29,582 nt of DNA, taken from the NCBI GenBank assembly GCA_910578195.1, contig CAJTOY010000016.1:1-29582 (forward strand). Reading direction: 5' to 3'. Position numbers and translations under genes: made by a program. Positions 15,689-23,028 of the stretch are shown piece after piece. The notes beneath the pieces were generated by a model. It was not told the DNA's origin and searched no databases. It was given only the letters and a program-made list of their open reading frames with translations. The number at the start of each line of letters is the position of its first letter. Position 1 is the first letter of the stretch. This DNA comes from an uncultured Christensenella sp. GTDB lineage: Bacteria > Bacillota > Clostridia > Christensenellales > Borkfalkiaceae.

Positions 15689-17161
15689 ATGTCAAAACAA
15701 ACAATTAAAATAAACGGACTTGACAACGTTGCAGTCGCCCTTACCGATTTGCGTACGGGCGAGGAGCACGAGGGCGTGGTGCTTGCCGAGGATATCGTCA
15801 AGGGTCACAAATTCGCGCTTACGGAAATTGCCGAGGGCGAACAGATAATCAAGTACGGCAACCCCATTGCGCGCGCGGTGCAGACAATCCCCGCAGGCGC
15901 GCACGTCCACACGCACAACGCGCGGACGAACCTTTCGGAAAATCTCGAATACGCTTACAACAAGGTCAAAACCGACCTTCCCGAAGCTAAGCCGCGCACG
16001 GTTAACGTCTATCGCCGCGCGGACGGCAACGTCGGCATAAGAAACGAGCTTTGGATAATCCCCACGGTCGGCTGCGTCAACGGTCAGGCAAAGCTTATTC
16101 TCGAAACCTTTAAAAACCGCTACGGCACAAAGGGCTTCGACGGAATTTTCACCTATACGCACCCCTACGGCTGTTCCCAGCTCGGCGACGACCACGAGCG
16201 CACGAAGCTCATTTTGCAGAAAATGGTTCGCCACCCCAACGCGGGCGGCGTGCTCGTGCTCGGTTTAGGCTGTGAAAACAACCAGATGTCCGCGTTCAGA
16301 GAAACGCTGGGCGAGGTCAACGAAAAGAGGATCAAATTCCTTGTCTGTCAGGACGAGGAGGACGAGATAGAGGCGGGCGTTCGGCTTTTGAAAGGCATTG
16401 CCGACATAATGACGAACGACGTCAGAGAGGAGGCGGATATTTCCTGCCTCAAAGTCGGCTTGAAGTGCGGCGGCTCGGACGGACTTTCGGGTATTACCGC
16501 AAACCCGCTCGTGGGTCGTTTCAGCGACTACATCGTCGCGGCGGGCGGCACGACCGTTCTTACGGAGGTGCCCGAAATGTTCGGCGCCGAGCAGCTTTTA
16601 ATGAACCGCGCCAAGGACGAGGAAACGTTTGAAAAGGTCGTAAGACTCATTAACGAATTCAAAGACTATTTCCGCCGAAACGGACAGACGGTATACGAAA
16701 ATCCTTCGCCCGGCAACAAGGCGGGCGGAATAACCACGCTCGAAGACAAGTCGCTCGGCTGTACCCAGAAATCGGGCGCGGGTCCCGTGCAGGACGTCGT
16801 TTTCGACGACGGTTACGTCACCGAAAAGGGGCTCAACCTCTTGAACGGACCGGGCAACGACATGTGCGCCGTGACAAACCTTGCGGCGGCGGGCTGTCAC
16901 ATTGTGCTGTTCACGACGGGCAGAGGAACGCCGTTCGGCGGCTTTGTGCCCACCTTAAAGATTGCGACCAATTCCGAGCTCGCCGCAAAGAAGAGTAACT
17001 GGATTGACTTCAACGCGGGCGCGGTTTTGGACAGCGATTTCGATACCCAGCTCGACAAACTTATCGACCTCGTCGTGGATATCGCGAACGGCAAAATGAC
17101 CAAAAACGAAATAAACAATACAAAGGAAATAGCAATTTTCAAAACGGGAGTAACGTTATAA
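15689..17161 (+). CDS. uxaA: Altronate dehydratase UxaA
   Basis: A 490-residue enzyme of the UxaA/GarD family that removes water from D-altronate to give 2-keto-3-deoxygluconate. The N-terminal SAF domain (about 1-95) ends with HVHTHNARTNL. The large C-terminal domain carries conserved Cys and Gly motifs such as YTHPYGCSQLGDDHE, LGLGCENNQMSAF, LKCGGSDGLSGITANP and TTGRGTPFGGFVPTLKI, typical of these iron-dependent dehydratases. SAF and catalytic parts are joined in one chain, the usual form for UxaA. AGAGG at 15678-15682 precedes the ATG. Its stop overlaps the uxaC start by one base, so the two are translationally coupled. Confidence 0.94.
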   Translation: MSKQTIKINGLDNVAVALTDLRTGEEHEGVVLAEDIVKGHKFALTEIAEGEQIIKYGNPIARAVQTIPAGAHVHTHNARTNLSENLEYAYNKVKTDLPEAKPRTVNVYRRADGNVGIRNELWIIPTVGCVNGQAKLILETFKNRYGTKGFDGIFTYTHPYGCSQLGDDHERTKLILQKMVRHPNAGGVLVLGLGCENNQMSAFRETLGEVNEKRIKFLVCQDEEDEIEAGVRLLKGIADIMTNDVREEADISCLKVGLKCGGSDGLSGITANPLVGRFSDYIVAAGGTTVLTEVPEMFGAEQLLMNRAKDEETFEKVVRLINEFKDYFRRNGQTVYENPSPGNKAGGITTLEDKSLGCTQKSGAGPVQDVVFDDGYVTEKGLNLLNGPGNDMCAVTNLAAAGCHIVLFTTGRGTPFGGFVPTLKIATNSELAAKKSNWIDFNAGAVLDSDFDTQLDKLIDLVVDIANGKMTKNEINNTKEIAIFKTGVTL

Positions 17162-18573
17162 TGAAAGCTTTTATGGATAAAGATTTTCTTCTCGACACCG
17201 AAACGGCTAAAACGCTGTACCACGACCATGCCGAGAAAATGCCTATAATAGATTATCACTGTCACTTGCAACCCAAGGAGATTTACGAGGACAAGAAGTT
17301 CAGAAACCTCGCCGAAGTCTGGCTGGGCGCGGGCGACAGATACGGCGACCACTACAAGTGGCGCGCGCTTCGCGCCCGCGGATACGAAGAGGATTCCATT
17401 TCGGGACCCGACGACGATTACAAAAAATATTCGCAGTTCGTCGAGAGTATGCCCTATTTCGTCGGCAACCCTCTCTATCACTGGTCGCACCTCGAAATGA
17501 GAAGATATTTCGGAATCGAGGAGGTAATCAATCCCGCCAACGCGAAAACCATCTGGGAAAAGGCGAACAAGGTGCTCGAAACGCTGACCGCGCGCGAAAT
17601 GATGTATAAGTTCAACGTCAAGACGGTCTGCACCACCGACGACCCCGTCGACAGTCTTGAATGGCACAAAAAAATGAACGCGGACAAGACCTTGAAGGTT
17701 ACCGTCCGCCCCGCGTTCCGCCCCGACAAGGCAATCAACGTCGAGCTGTCGTGGTTCGCTTCGTGGGTAAACCAACTTGCCGAGGTAAACGGCAAGCCCA
17801 TTAAAAATCTGAACGATTTGTGCGGCGCGCTCGCCGACAGAATTAAATTCTTCGACGAAATGGGAAGCAGACTTTCCGACCACGCGCTGGACGTTGTGCA
17901 CTACGCGCCCGCGACCTACGACGAGGCGAACAAAATTTTCCTCAAAGGCATGAAGGGCGGGGTTATCACCGACGAAGAACAGGACAAATACAAGGGCTAT
18001 ATCCTCGTGTTCCTCGGCAAAGAGTACGCCAGATACGGCTGGGTTCAGCAGTACCATATCGGCGCGCTGAGAAATAACTCGAAGAGTATGCTTGAAAAGA
18101 TAGGTCCCGACACGGGCTACGACGCAATAGAGGACGCGGTGTATATGGAAAAGCTTTCCGCGCTTTTGGGCGAGCTCGACAAGGACGGCAATTTGCCCAA
18201 GACTATTTTATACTGCCTCAACCCGCGCGACAATTACGCGCTCACGGTGCTTGCGGGCTGCTTCCAGAAGGAGGGGGTCAAGGGCAGAGTTCAGGTCGGC
18301 ACGGCGTGGTGGTTCTTGGACCAGCAGGACGGCATGCGCCAGAATCTCGAAACGCTGATGCAGGTCGGGCTTGTCGCGCAGTCGGTCGGCATGCTCACCG
18401 ACAGCCGTTCCTTCCTCGCTTACCCGAGGCACGAGTATTACAGAAGAATACTCTGCCAGATGCTGGGCAGGCTGGTCGAAAGCGGGCAGTACCCCGCTTC
18501 CGAGCTGGAAACGCTCGGCAAAATCGTCGAGGACGTTTGCTATAATAACGCGGCGGAATACTTCGGCTTTTAG
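17161..18573 (+). CDS. uxaC: Glucuronate/galacturonate isomerase UxaC
   Basis: A 470-residue amidohydrolase-fold isomerase converting D-galacturonate to D-tagaturonate and D-glucuronate to D-fructuronate. Seen: the metal-site motif IIDYHCHLQP (His32 and His34), TTDDPVDSLEWH, FRPDKAI, and the C-terminal DSRSFLAYPRHEYYRRILC, which are hallmarks of UxaC. Length is normal (about 465-470). It starts in the uxaA stop codon (TAATG) and ends the uronate operon; only a partial repeat element and a hairpin follow. No uxuA or uxuB is present here, so glucuronate could not be fully degraded by genes in this window. Confidence 0.95.
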   Translation: MKAFMDKDFLLDTETAKTLYHDHAEKMPIIDYHCHLQPKEIYEDKKFRNLAEVWLGAGDRYGDHYKWRALRARGYEEDSISGPDDDYKKYSQFVESMPYFVGNPLYHWSHLEMRRYFGIEEVINPANAKTIWEKANKVLETLTAREMMYKFNVKTVCTTDDPVDSLEWHKKMNADKTLKVTVRPAFRPDKAINVELSWFASWVNQLAEVNGKPIKNLNDLCGALADRIKFFDEMGSRLSDHALDVVHYAPATYDEANKIFLKGMKGGVITDEEQDKYKGYILVFLGKEYARYGWVQQYHIGALRNNSKSMLEKIGPDTGYDAIEDAVYMEKLSALLGELDKDGNLPKTILYCLNPRDNYALTVLAGCFQKEGVKGRVQVGTAWWFLDQQDGMRQNLETLMQVGLVAQSVGMLTDSRSFLAYPRHEYYRRILCQMLGRLVESGQYPASELETLGKIVEDVCYNNAAEYFGF

Positions 18574-18576
18574 TAC

Positions 18577-18612
18577 AAAACGCATATAAGCGGCGCATAA
18601 CTGTGTTGCGTT
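18577..18612 (+). repeat. Intergenic palindromic element, copy E (5' part only)
   Basis: Starting four bases after the uxaC stop, this segment matches the left end of copy A: 26 of 32 aligned bases from AACGCATATAA through the CGCA and TTGCG hairpin (18595-18598 with 18607-18610). The remaining two-thirds is absent. AACGCA (18579-18584) could also pair with TGCGTT (18607-18612) to close a small hairpin. Confidence 0.5.
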
Positions 18613-18624
18613 CCGCACAAGTAA

Positions 18625-18662
18625 TATAATTAAATGCGGGGCGGACTTTTCAAGTCCGCCCC
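18625..18662 (+). promoter_or_regulatory. -10 box and 5' hairpin before the first LRR gene
   Basis: TATAAT at 18625-18630 has no good -35. Transcription from it would begin at about 18637-18638, exactly at the base of an 11-pair perfect stem, GGGGCGGACTT (18638-18648) with AAGTCCGCCCC (18652-18662). No T-run follows; AAAGG (18664-18668) and the ATG at 18677 come next. The hairpin is either a 5' stabiliser of the LRR message or a terminator-like end of the uxa operon. Confidence 0.45.
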
Positions 18663-18676
18663 GAAAGGTAAAAAAT

Positions 18677-20416
18677 ATGAAAAGAAAATTGCTTATCGCG
18701 CTGTTGTCTTTGACCGTTGCGGCATGCGGTTTCGGGCTCGTTGCATGCGACAAGGAAGGCGAAAAAAATTCGAACGTTGAGATTACGAATATAAATCAGG
18801 CTTATAACGTCGCAACAGAGTTGGGCTACGGCGGAACGCTTGACGAGTTTATTATTGCAATAAAAGGCGAGAAGGGCGACAAGGGCGACAAAGGCGAGGA
18901 CGGTATAGATGGCGTCGGCGTGGAAAATATTATCGTAGACGCAGACGGTGAAATTGTTATTGTGCTCACCAATGGCGACGAGTGTCACCTCGGCAAAATC
19001 AACAGCGCCGACGGAAGGGGCATAATCAAAGCCGAGTTCAACGCGAACGGCGAGGTTGTGTTTACCTATTCCGACGGAACGAGCGAGAACATAGGTAAAA
19101 TACCCGACTGCGCCCATATCTACGGTGAGTGGACGACGATTGAAGAGGCGACATGCACTTCGATAGGTTACGGTATCCGTGTATGTAGCGCGTGCGGTTA
19201 TAAAGATTACGAGTTCACCCGCGCAAAGGGGCATTATTTCGACCGGGGAATTACCCTCAAAGAAGCAACTTGTACCGAGGACGGATATAAGCAGTATATT
19301 TGTTACGACTGTAACGCCGTAAAGGCTGAAACCGTTCCCGCAATCGGGCACAGCTTCGAGAACGGAACGTGCGCGAACTGCGGCAGAAAAACTTACAGCG
19401 AGGGGCTTGAATTCACTTTGAGCGCCGACGGAACTTATTACATATTAGAGGGAATGGGGACGTGTACGGACGTCGACCTGATTATTCCCGAAACTTATAA
19501 TAATCTTCCCGTTGCGGAAATAGGCGAATTAGCATACAATAAAAGATTAAATATAAAAAGCGTGACTATACCGCGCAATATAACTTCGATTGGGAGGTTT
19601 GCGTTTTCCGATTGCACTCGGCTTGAAAAAGTTTACTTCAATGCCGAAAACTGCGCCGACCTCGCAAGCTGGGGAAGCGACGCGTTCATCGGCAGCGGCG
19701 GCGAGCACGGCATTTCGGTAGTAATCGGCAAGTACGTTCAAAGAATTCCCGCACATTTATTCGATTGGAGCGCTTCGAGCGTGTCGAGGTTGGTGAACGT
19801 CGTCTCGCTCACGTTCGAAGCTGACAGCGTATTAAAGACCATAGGCGAAAGCGCGTTTGCCGTAAGCGGATTAATCGAAGTGAATTTACCCGACAGCGTC
19901 GAATTAATAGGCAAAGACGCGTTCAGACAGAGTGAACGGCTGAAAACGGTCAATCTGGGCAACGGCGTTACCTCCGTCGAAGCGGGCGCATTCGATTCTT
20001 GTGGAAATCTTGAAAATATAAGTATTCCCGACAGCATTACGCGGTTCGAATTTAATAATTTCGTATACAACGAGAATTTAAAATTTAACGAATATAAAAA
20101 TTGCCTTTATCTCGGCAACGAACAAAATCCTTACACGGTTTTAGTCGACGTTGCAACGGAAGAGGAAACGAGCTACGAAATACACGGCGATACCAAACTC
20201 GTTTACAACGGCGCTTTTGCGTGGTGCCGAAAGCTTGAAAGCATAACAATTCCCAAAACGGTGACCGAGATAGAGAATTACGCCTTTTACGAGTGCGAAA
20301 ATCTTAAAACCGTTTACTTTACGGGCACGCGCGGGGAATGGGAAGTATTGCTTTATAATTCGGGGACTAATAACCCCGTCTTAAAAACTGTTACGGTCCA
20401 CTTCGGTGAAGAATAA
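18677..20416 (+). CDS. BspA-like leucine-rich-repeat surface lipoprotein (LRR 1)
   Basis: A 579-residue secreted lipoprotein. The signal peptide ends in a lipobox at LVAC (about 22-25). It is followed by a short collagen-like stretch (GEKGDKGDKGEDGIDGVG), then a Cys-rich region with repeated ATCT-G-CxxC units resembling small zinc ribbons (about 150-240). From about 285 to the end are LRR_5-type repeats with SVTIPRNITSIGRFAF-like units. Proteins of this type in gut Firmicutes are surface-exposed and thought to bind host or polymer ligands; the ligand here is unknown. AAAGG at 18664-18668 supports the ATG. It is followed by a long perfect-palindrome terminator. There is no obvious functional link to the uronate genes. 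Confidence 0.82.
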   Translation: MKRKLLIALLSLTVAACGFGLVACDKEGEKNSNVEITNINQAYNVATELGYGGTLDEFIIAIKGEKGDKGDKGEDGIDGVGVENIIVDADGEIVIVLTNGDECHLGKINSADGRGIIKAEFNANGEVVFTYSDGTSENIGKIPDCAHIYGEWTTIEEATCTSIGYGIRVCSACGYKDYEFTRAKGHYFDRGITLKEATCTEDGYKQYICYDCNAVKAETVPAIGHSFENGTCANCGRKTYSEGLEFTLSADGTYYILEGMGTCTDVDLIIPETYNNLPVAEIGELAYNKRLNIKSVTIPRNITSIGRFAFSDCTRLEKVYFNAENCADLASWGSDAFIGSGGEHGISVVIGKYVQRIPAHLFDWSASSVSRLVNVVSLTFEADSVLKTIGESAFAVSGLIEVNLPDSVELIGKDAFRQSERLKTVNLGNGVTSVEAGAFDSCGNLENISIPDSITRFEFNNFVYNENLKFNEYKNCLYLGNEQNPYTVLVDVATEEETSYEIHGDTKLVYNGAFAWCRKLESITIPKTVTEIENYAFYECENLKTVYFTGTRGEWEVLLYNSGTNNPVLKTVTVHFGEE

Positions 20417-20419
20417 TAG

Positions 20420-20451
20420 AAAGCGCGGACGGCGTACGCCGTCCGCGCTTT
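20420..20451. terminator. Bidirectional terminator between LRR 1 and the XRE gene
   Basis: A perfect 32-base palindrome with core arms GCGCGGACGGC and GCCGTCCGCGC, flanked by A and T runs (AAA on the left; TTTATTTTC on the right). It sits between convergent genes, the LRR gene ending at 20416 and the - strand regulator ending at 20456, and can end transcription from both sides. Confidence 0.85.
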
Positions 20452-20455
20452 ATTT

Positions 20456-20662
20456 TCAGTAATCCGTCCGCCCGAGCAAATAATCCACGCTCGTCGAAAA
20501 AATGTCTGCAATTGCTATCAACGTGTCGAAATTGCATTCGCGCTGTCCGCTTTCCCAATAAGCTATCAGCCTTTCGGAAACGTTAAGCCTGCGCGCCAAC
20601 TCTCTGCGCGAAATATTCATTTCCAAACGCAATTCGTTTAATGTCTGTCCGAATTTGTTCAT
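20456..20662 (-). CDS. Small XRE-family repressor
   Basis: A 68-residue protein that is essentially one helix-turn-helix domain (ISRRELARRLNVSERLIAYWESG), ending in SVDYLLGRTDY, as in SinR- or Cro-like regulators. It is divergent from the second LRR lipoprotein, and the 108-bp space between them holds three matching palindromes, so it most likely represses that gene and itself. The ATG at 20662 has GAGG only one base upstream, too close for a usual ribosome binding site. A -10-like TAAAAT at 20674-20669 would start RNA at or near the ATG, so a leaderless message is possible. Family is sure; target is inferred. Confidence 0.85.
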   Translation of the reverse strand: MNKFGQTLNELRLEMNISRRELARRLNVSERLIAYWESGQRECNFDTLIAIADIFSTSVDYLLGRTDY

Positions 20663-20668
20663 ACCTCA

Positions 20669-20674
20669 ATTTTA
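20669..20674 (-). promoter_or_regulatory. -10-like box of the XRE repressor gene
   Basis: TAAAAT read on the - strand, next to operator 1. A convincing -35 is not seen at 16-18 bases. Expected RNA start is about 20662, the A of the start codon, which would make the message leaderless. Confidence 0.35.
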
Positions 20675-20747
20675 GAACAAAATGTTCCGATTTACTTGAC
20701 TTTGAACATTATGTTCTGTATGATAAAGTATGGAACAATTTGTTCCA
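20675..20747. promoter_or_regulatory. Three evenly spaced GAACA-N3-TGTTC operators
   Basis: Operator 1 GAACAAAATGTTC (20675-20687), operator 2 GAACATTATGTTC (20704-20716), operator 3 GAACAATTTGTTC (20733-20745, extended to the perfect 17-base palindrome TGGAACAATTTGTTCCA at 20731-20747). Centres are at 20681, 20710 and 20739, exactly 29 bp apart. Operator 2 lies between the -35 and -10 of the LRR promoter, operator 3 covers its start site, and operator 1 lies just upstream of the -10-like box of the divergent XRE gene. This is the arrangement expected for a repressor controlling both genes. Confidence 0.85.
20696..20724 (+). promoter_or_regulatory. Promoter of the second LRR lipoprotein
   Basis: TTGACT at 20696-20701, 17-base spacer, TATGAT at 20719-20724. 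The spacer contains operator 2 and the start region contains operator 3, so bound repressor would block polymerase directly. Confidence 0.75.
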
Positions 20748-20770
20748 TACTAAAATTCGGAGGGCAAAAT

Positions 20771-22957
20771 ATGAAGAAAAAATTTGCGGTAATGCTTTTG
20801 GCGTTGGTTGCTGCAACGGCTTTCGCATTCGGGCTCGCCGCGTGCGATTTAATCGGCGGTGACCACGGCGACACGGCGCATACGCATAACTACGTTTTAA
20901 AGTACGACGAAACGTATCACTGGCAGGAGTGCACGGTTTCGGGGTGCACGGCAAAGACAATAGACAGAACCGTTCATAGCTTTGACGGCGATATCTGTAA
21001 AGGCTGCGGTTATAAAAAGGGCGAACCTCCCGTCGAAAAAGACGAGCCGAGCGTAGAGGGCTTTACATACGTTTTCGATTCGGTAAAGTTGAATTGCAAT
21101 GACGAAAGTTTGCTTGATATGCTGAAAATGCTTGAAGCGAATTTGAGCATAATGCTTAAAGGCACAGCAATGACGTTTTCGGCGGGCGGGAAGTGTACGT
21201 CCGTCAGCGGAGGCATTACTTCGGAGGGCGTGTACGAACAAGACGGCGCGAAGCTAACGGTAACCGTTGGCGGCGAAACTTCGGAAATGCAGGTAACCGA
21301 AAATGGCATATCGGTAACGGGACCGTTTGATTTAGGCGAACAAATCCCGCCCGAATTAGAGAACGCGGAAATCACCTTAACGGTTACATACGTTAAGGGT
21401 ACGGGAGAAATAACTCCTCCTACTCCCGGTGAAGAGTGTGAGCACGAGTACAATAAATACGAGCCCTTAAACGACGAACAGCATTACGTTTATTGCGAAA
21501 AGTGCGGGGACAGAAAAATCGAAAATCATAACATAAGCGGAGACTCGGGCGCATGCGCCTGCGGTTGGCATAACCACATTCCTTCCGAAAAATGGGAAAC
21601 GTCGGATTATTACCACTGGCACAATTGTACGGTGTCGGGTTGTCACGAAAGGCTTGATTACGGCGAGCACGACCGTACCGACGGCAGCTGTGTTTGCGAG
21701 AGAAACGGCGAGGTTTTCAAATTTACATTGAATGACGACGGCGAAAGCTATTGCTTTGAATTAGTATATGAAAAAACTTTGACGGAAGTAATCATTCCCG
21801 AGGAATATTCGGGCAAGCCCGTAACAAGTATCGGTTGGAAGGCGTTCGAAAACTGCAATAGCCTTAAAAGTGTAACCATACCGAAAAGTGTCACGAGTAT
21901 CAGCGGGGGGTTTTGGAATTGCGACAGCCTTGAAAGTATTTACTATGAGGGCGATATTGCCGACTGGTGCGCAGTGAACGGTATTTATAGATTAACGGAA
22001 AATTTAATAATCAACAAAGTATATATAGGCAATGAAAAATTGTCTGAAATGACGAGCGTGACAATCCCTGACGGCGTGACAAGTATCGCCTTCGGCGCAT
22101 TTTATGCGTGCCGTAAGCTTGAAAGCGTAACTATACCAAACAGCGTCACCGTTATAGGTAATTCGGCGTTTGCGGGCTGTCACGTCCTCAACAATGTTAA
22201 TATTCCTTACGGCGTAGAAATTATCGAGGGCAACGCGTTCGGCGATTGCTTTGCGCTTTCGGACATTTCTTTGCCCGACAGTTTAACGGAAATAGGCGTT
22301 AACGCTTTTTATCAATGCACGGCTTTAACCGAAATAACGATACCGCACAGTCTCAAAAAGTTGGGGCTTTCCGCCGCCGGTAATTATTATTCGATATTTG
22401 AGAAGTGCAAAAATCTTAAAAAAGTTATATGGAACAGCGAGTGTAGTGCAGAGGCTACATTCACAAGTGCAGATACGCCCGACGTATCGCTGATTATAGG
22501 CGAAAACGTCAAGACAATAGATTATAACGCATTTTTTGAATGCGACGGGATTACAAGCGTAACAATACCGGGCAGTGTAACAAATATCGGCGGAAGTGCG
22601 TTCAGTGGTTGCAGCGGATTGACAAGCGTAACTATACCCGACAGTGTAACGAGTATCGGCGGTGGTGCGTTCAGTGGTTGCAGTAGCCTTACAAACGTAA
22701 TCATACCGGATAGTGTAACAAGTATCGGCTATTCTGCGTTCCATGGTTGCAGCGGATTAACAAGCGTAAGTATGGGCAACGGCGTAACAAATATCGGCAG
22801 ATATGCGTTCTATAATTGCGGCGGAATTACAAGCATAACGTTCAACGGTACAATCGAACAGTGGAAAGCAATTGAAAAGAGTGATTTCTGGAATTCCGGG
22901 ACGGGCGAATATACCGTTTTCTGTACGGACGGGAATTTAAGTAAAAGCGAAAGCTAA
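20771..22957 (+). CDS. BspA-like leucine-rich-repeat surface lipoprotein (LRR 2)
   Basis: A 728-residue secreted lipoprotein. Signal peptide and lipobox LAAC (about 20-25) are followed by two His/Cys-rich modules (YHWQECTVSGC near 45-60 and YHWHNCTVSGC near 280-290). Between them is a beta-rich domain (about 95-225). From about 330 to the end are LRR_5 repeats of about 23 residues (LTSVTIPDSVTSIGGGAFSGCS). The ATG at 20771 follows GGAGGG; the upstream open frame is operator and promoter DNA. It is probably repressed by the divergent XRE protein. Role: surface protein, perhaps adhesion or substrate binding; not certain. It shares its Cys-rich plus LRR design with the LRR protein at 18677. Confidence 0.82.
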   Translation: MKKKFAVMLLALVAATAFAFGLAACDLIGGDHGDTAHTHNYVLKYDETYHWQECTVSGCTAKTIDRTVHSFDGDICKGCGYKKGEPPVEKDEPSVEGFTYVFDSVKLNCNDESLLDMLKMLEANLSIMLKGTAMTFSAGGKCTSVSGGITSEGVYEQDGAKLTVTVGGETSEMQVTENGISVTGPFDLGEQIPPELENAEITLTVTYVKGTGEITPPTPGEECEHEYNKYEPLNDEQHYVYCEKCGDRKIENHNISGDSGACACGWHNHIPSEKWETSDYYHWHNCTVSGCHERLDYGEHDRTDGSCVCERNGEVFKFTLNDDGESYCFELVYEKTLTEVIIPEEYSGKPVTSIGWKAFENCNSLKSVTIPKSVTSISGGFWNCDSLESIYYEGDIADWCAVNGIYRLTENLIINKVYIGNEKLSEMTSVTIPDGVTSIAFGAFYACRKLESVTIPNSVTVIGNSAFAGCHVLNNVNIPYGVEIIEGNAFGDCFALSDISLPDSLTEIGVNAFYQCTALTEITIPHSLKKLGLSAAGNYYSIFEKCKNLKKVIWNSECSAEATFTSADTPDVSLIIGENVKTIDYNAFFECDGITSVTIPGSVTNIGGSAFSGCSGLTSVTIPDSVTSIGGGAFSGCSSLTNVIIPDSVTSIGYSAFHGCSGLTSVSMGNGVTNIGRYAFYNCGGITSITFNGTIEQWKAIEKSDFWNSGTGEYTVFCTDGNLSKSES
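22540..22825 (+). repeat. In-gene 69-bp tandem repeats of the LRR 2 gene
   Basis: About four successive units of 69 bases encode 23-residue LRRs. They stay similar at the DNA level, with recurring segments such as ACAAGCGTAAC, AGTGTAAC and GCGTTCAGTGGTTGCAG. The likeness is greater than in the upstream LRR units, suggesting recent expansion or gene conversion. Confidence 0.7.
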
Positions 22958-22963
22958 AAATAG

Positions 22964-23015
22964 GCGCGGACGGCGACTACAACAACTACGTACATCCCAT
23001 CCAGGCCGTCCGCGC
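22964..23015. terminator. Bidirectional terminator with 30-base loop between LRR 2 and pectinesterase
   Basis: Arms GCGCGGACGGC (22964-22974) and GCCGTCCGCGC (23005-23015) are the same as in the terminator at 20420-20451, but enclose a 30-base loop (22975-23004) instead of a tight turn. On the - strand the stem is followed by CTATTTTTAG, a fair termination tract for the pectinesterase gene; on the + strand by TTCTTCG. Confidence 0.75.
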
Positions 23016-23028
23016 TTCTTCGTCAAAT

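Noticed and set aside
16897..18057. Long - strand open frame of 386 codons opposite uxaA and uxaC
   Set aside because: Antisense shadow of two well-supported enzymes; composition is biased and no motif is visible.
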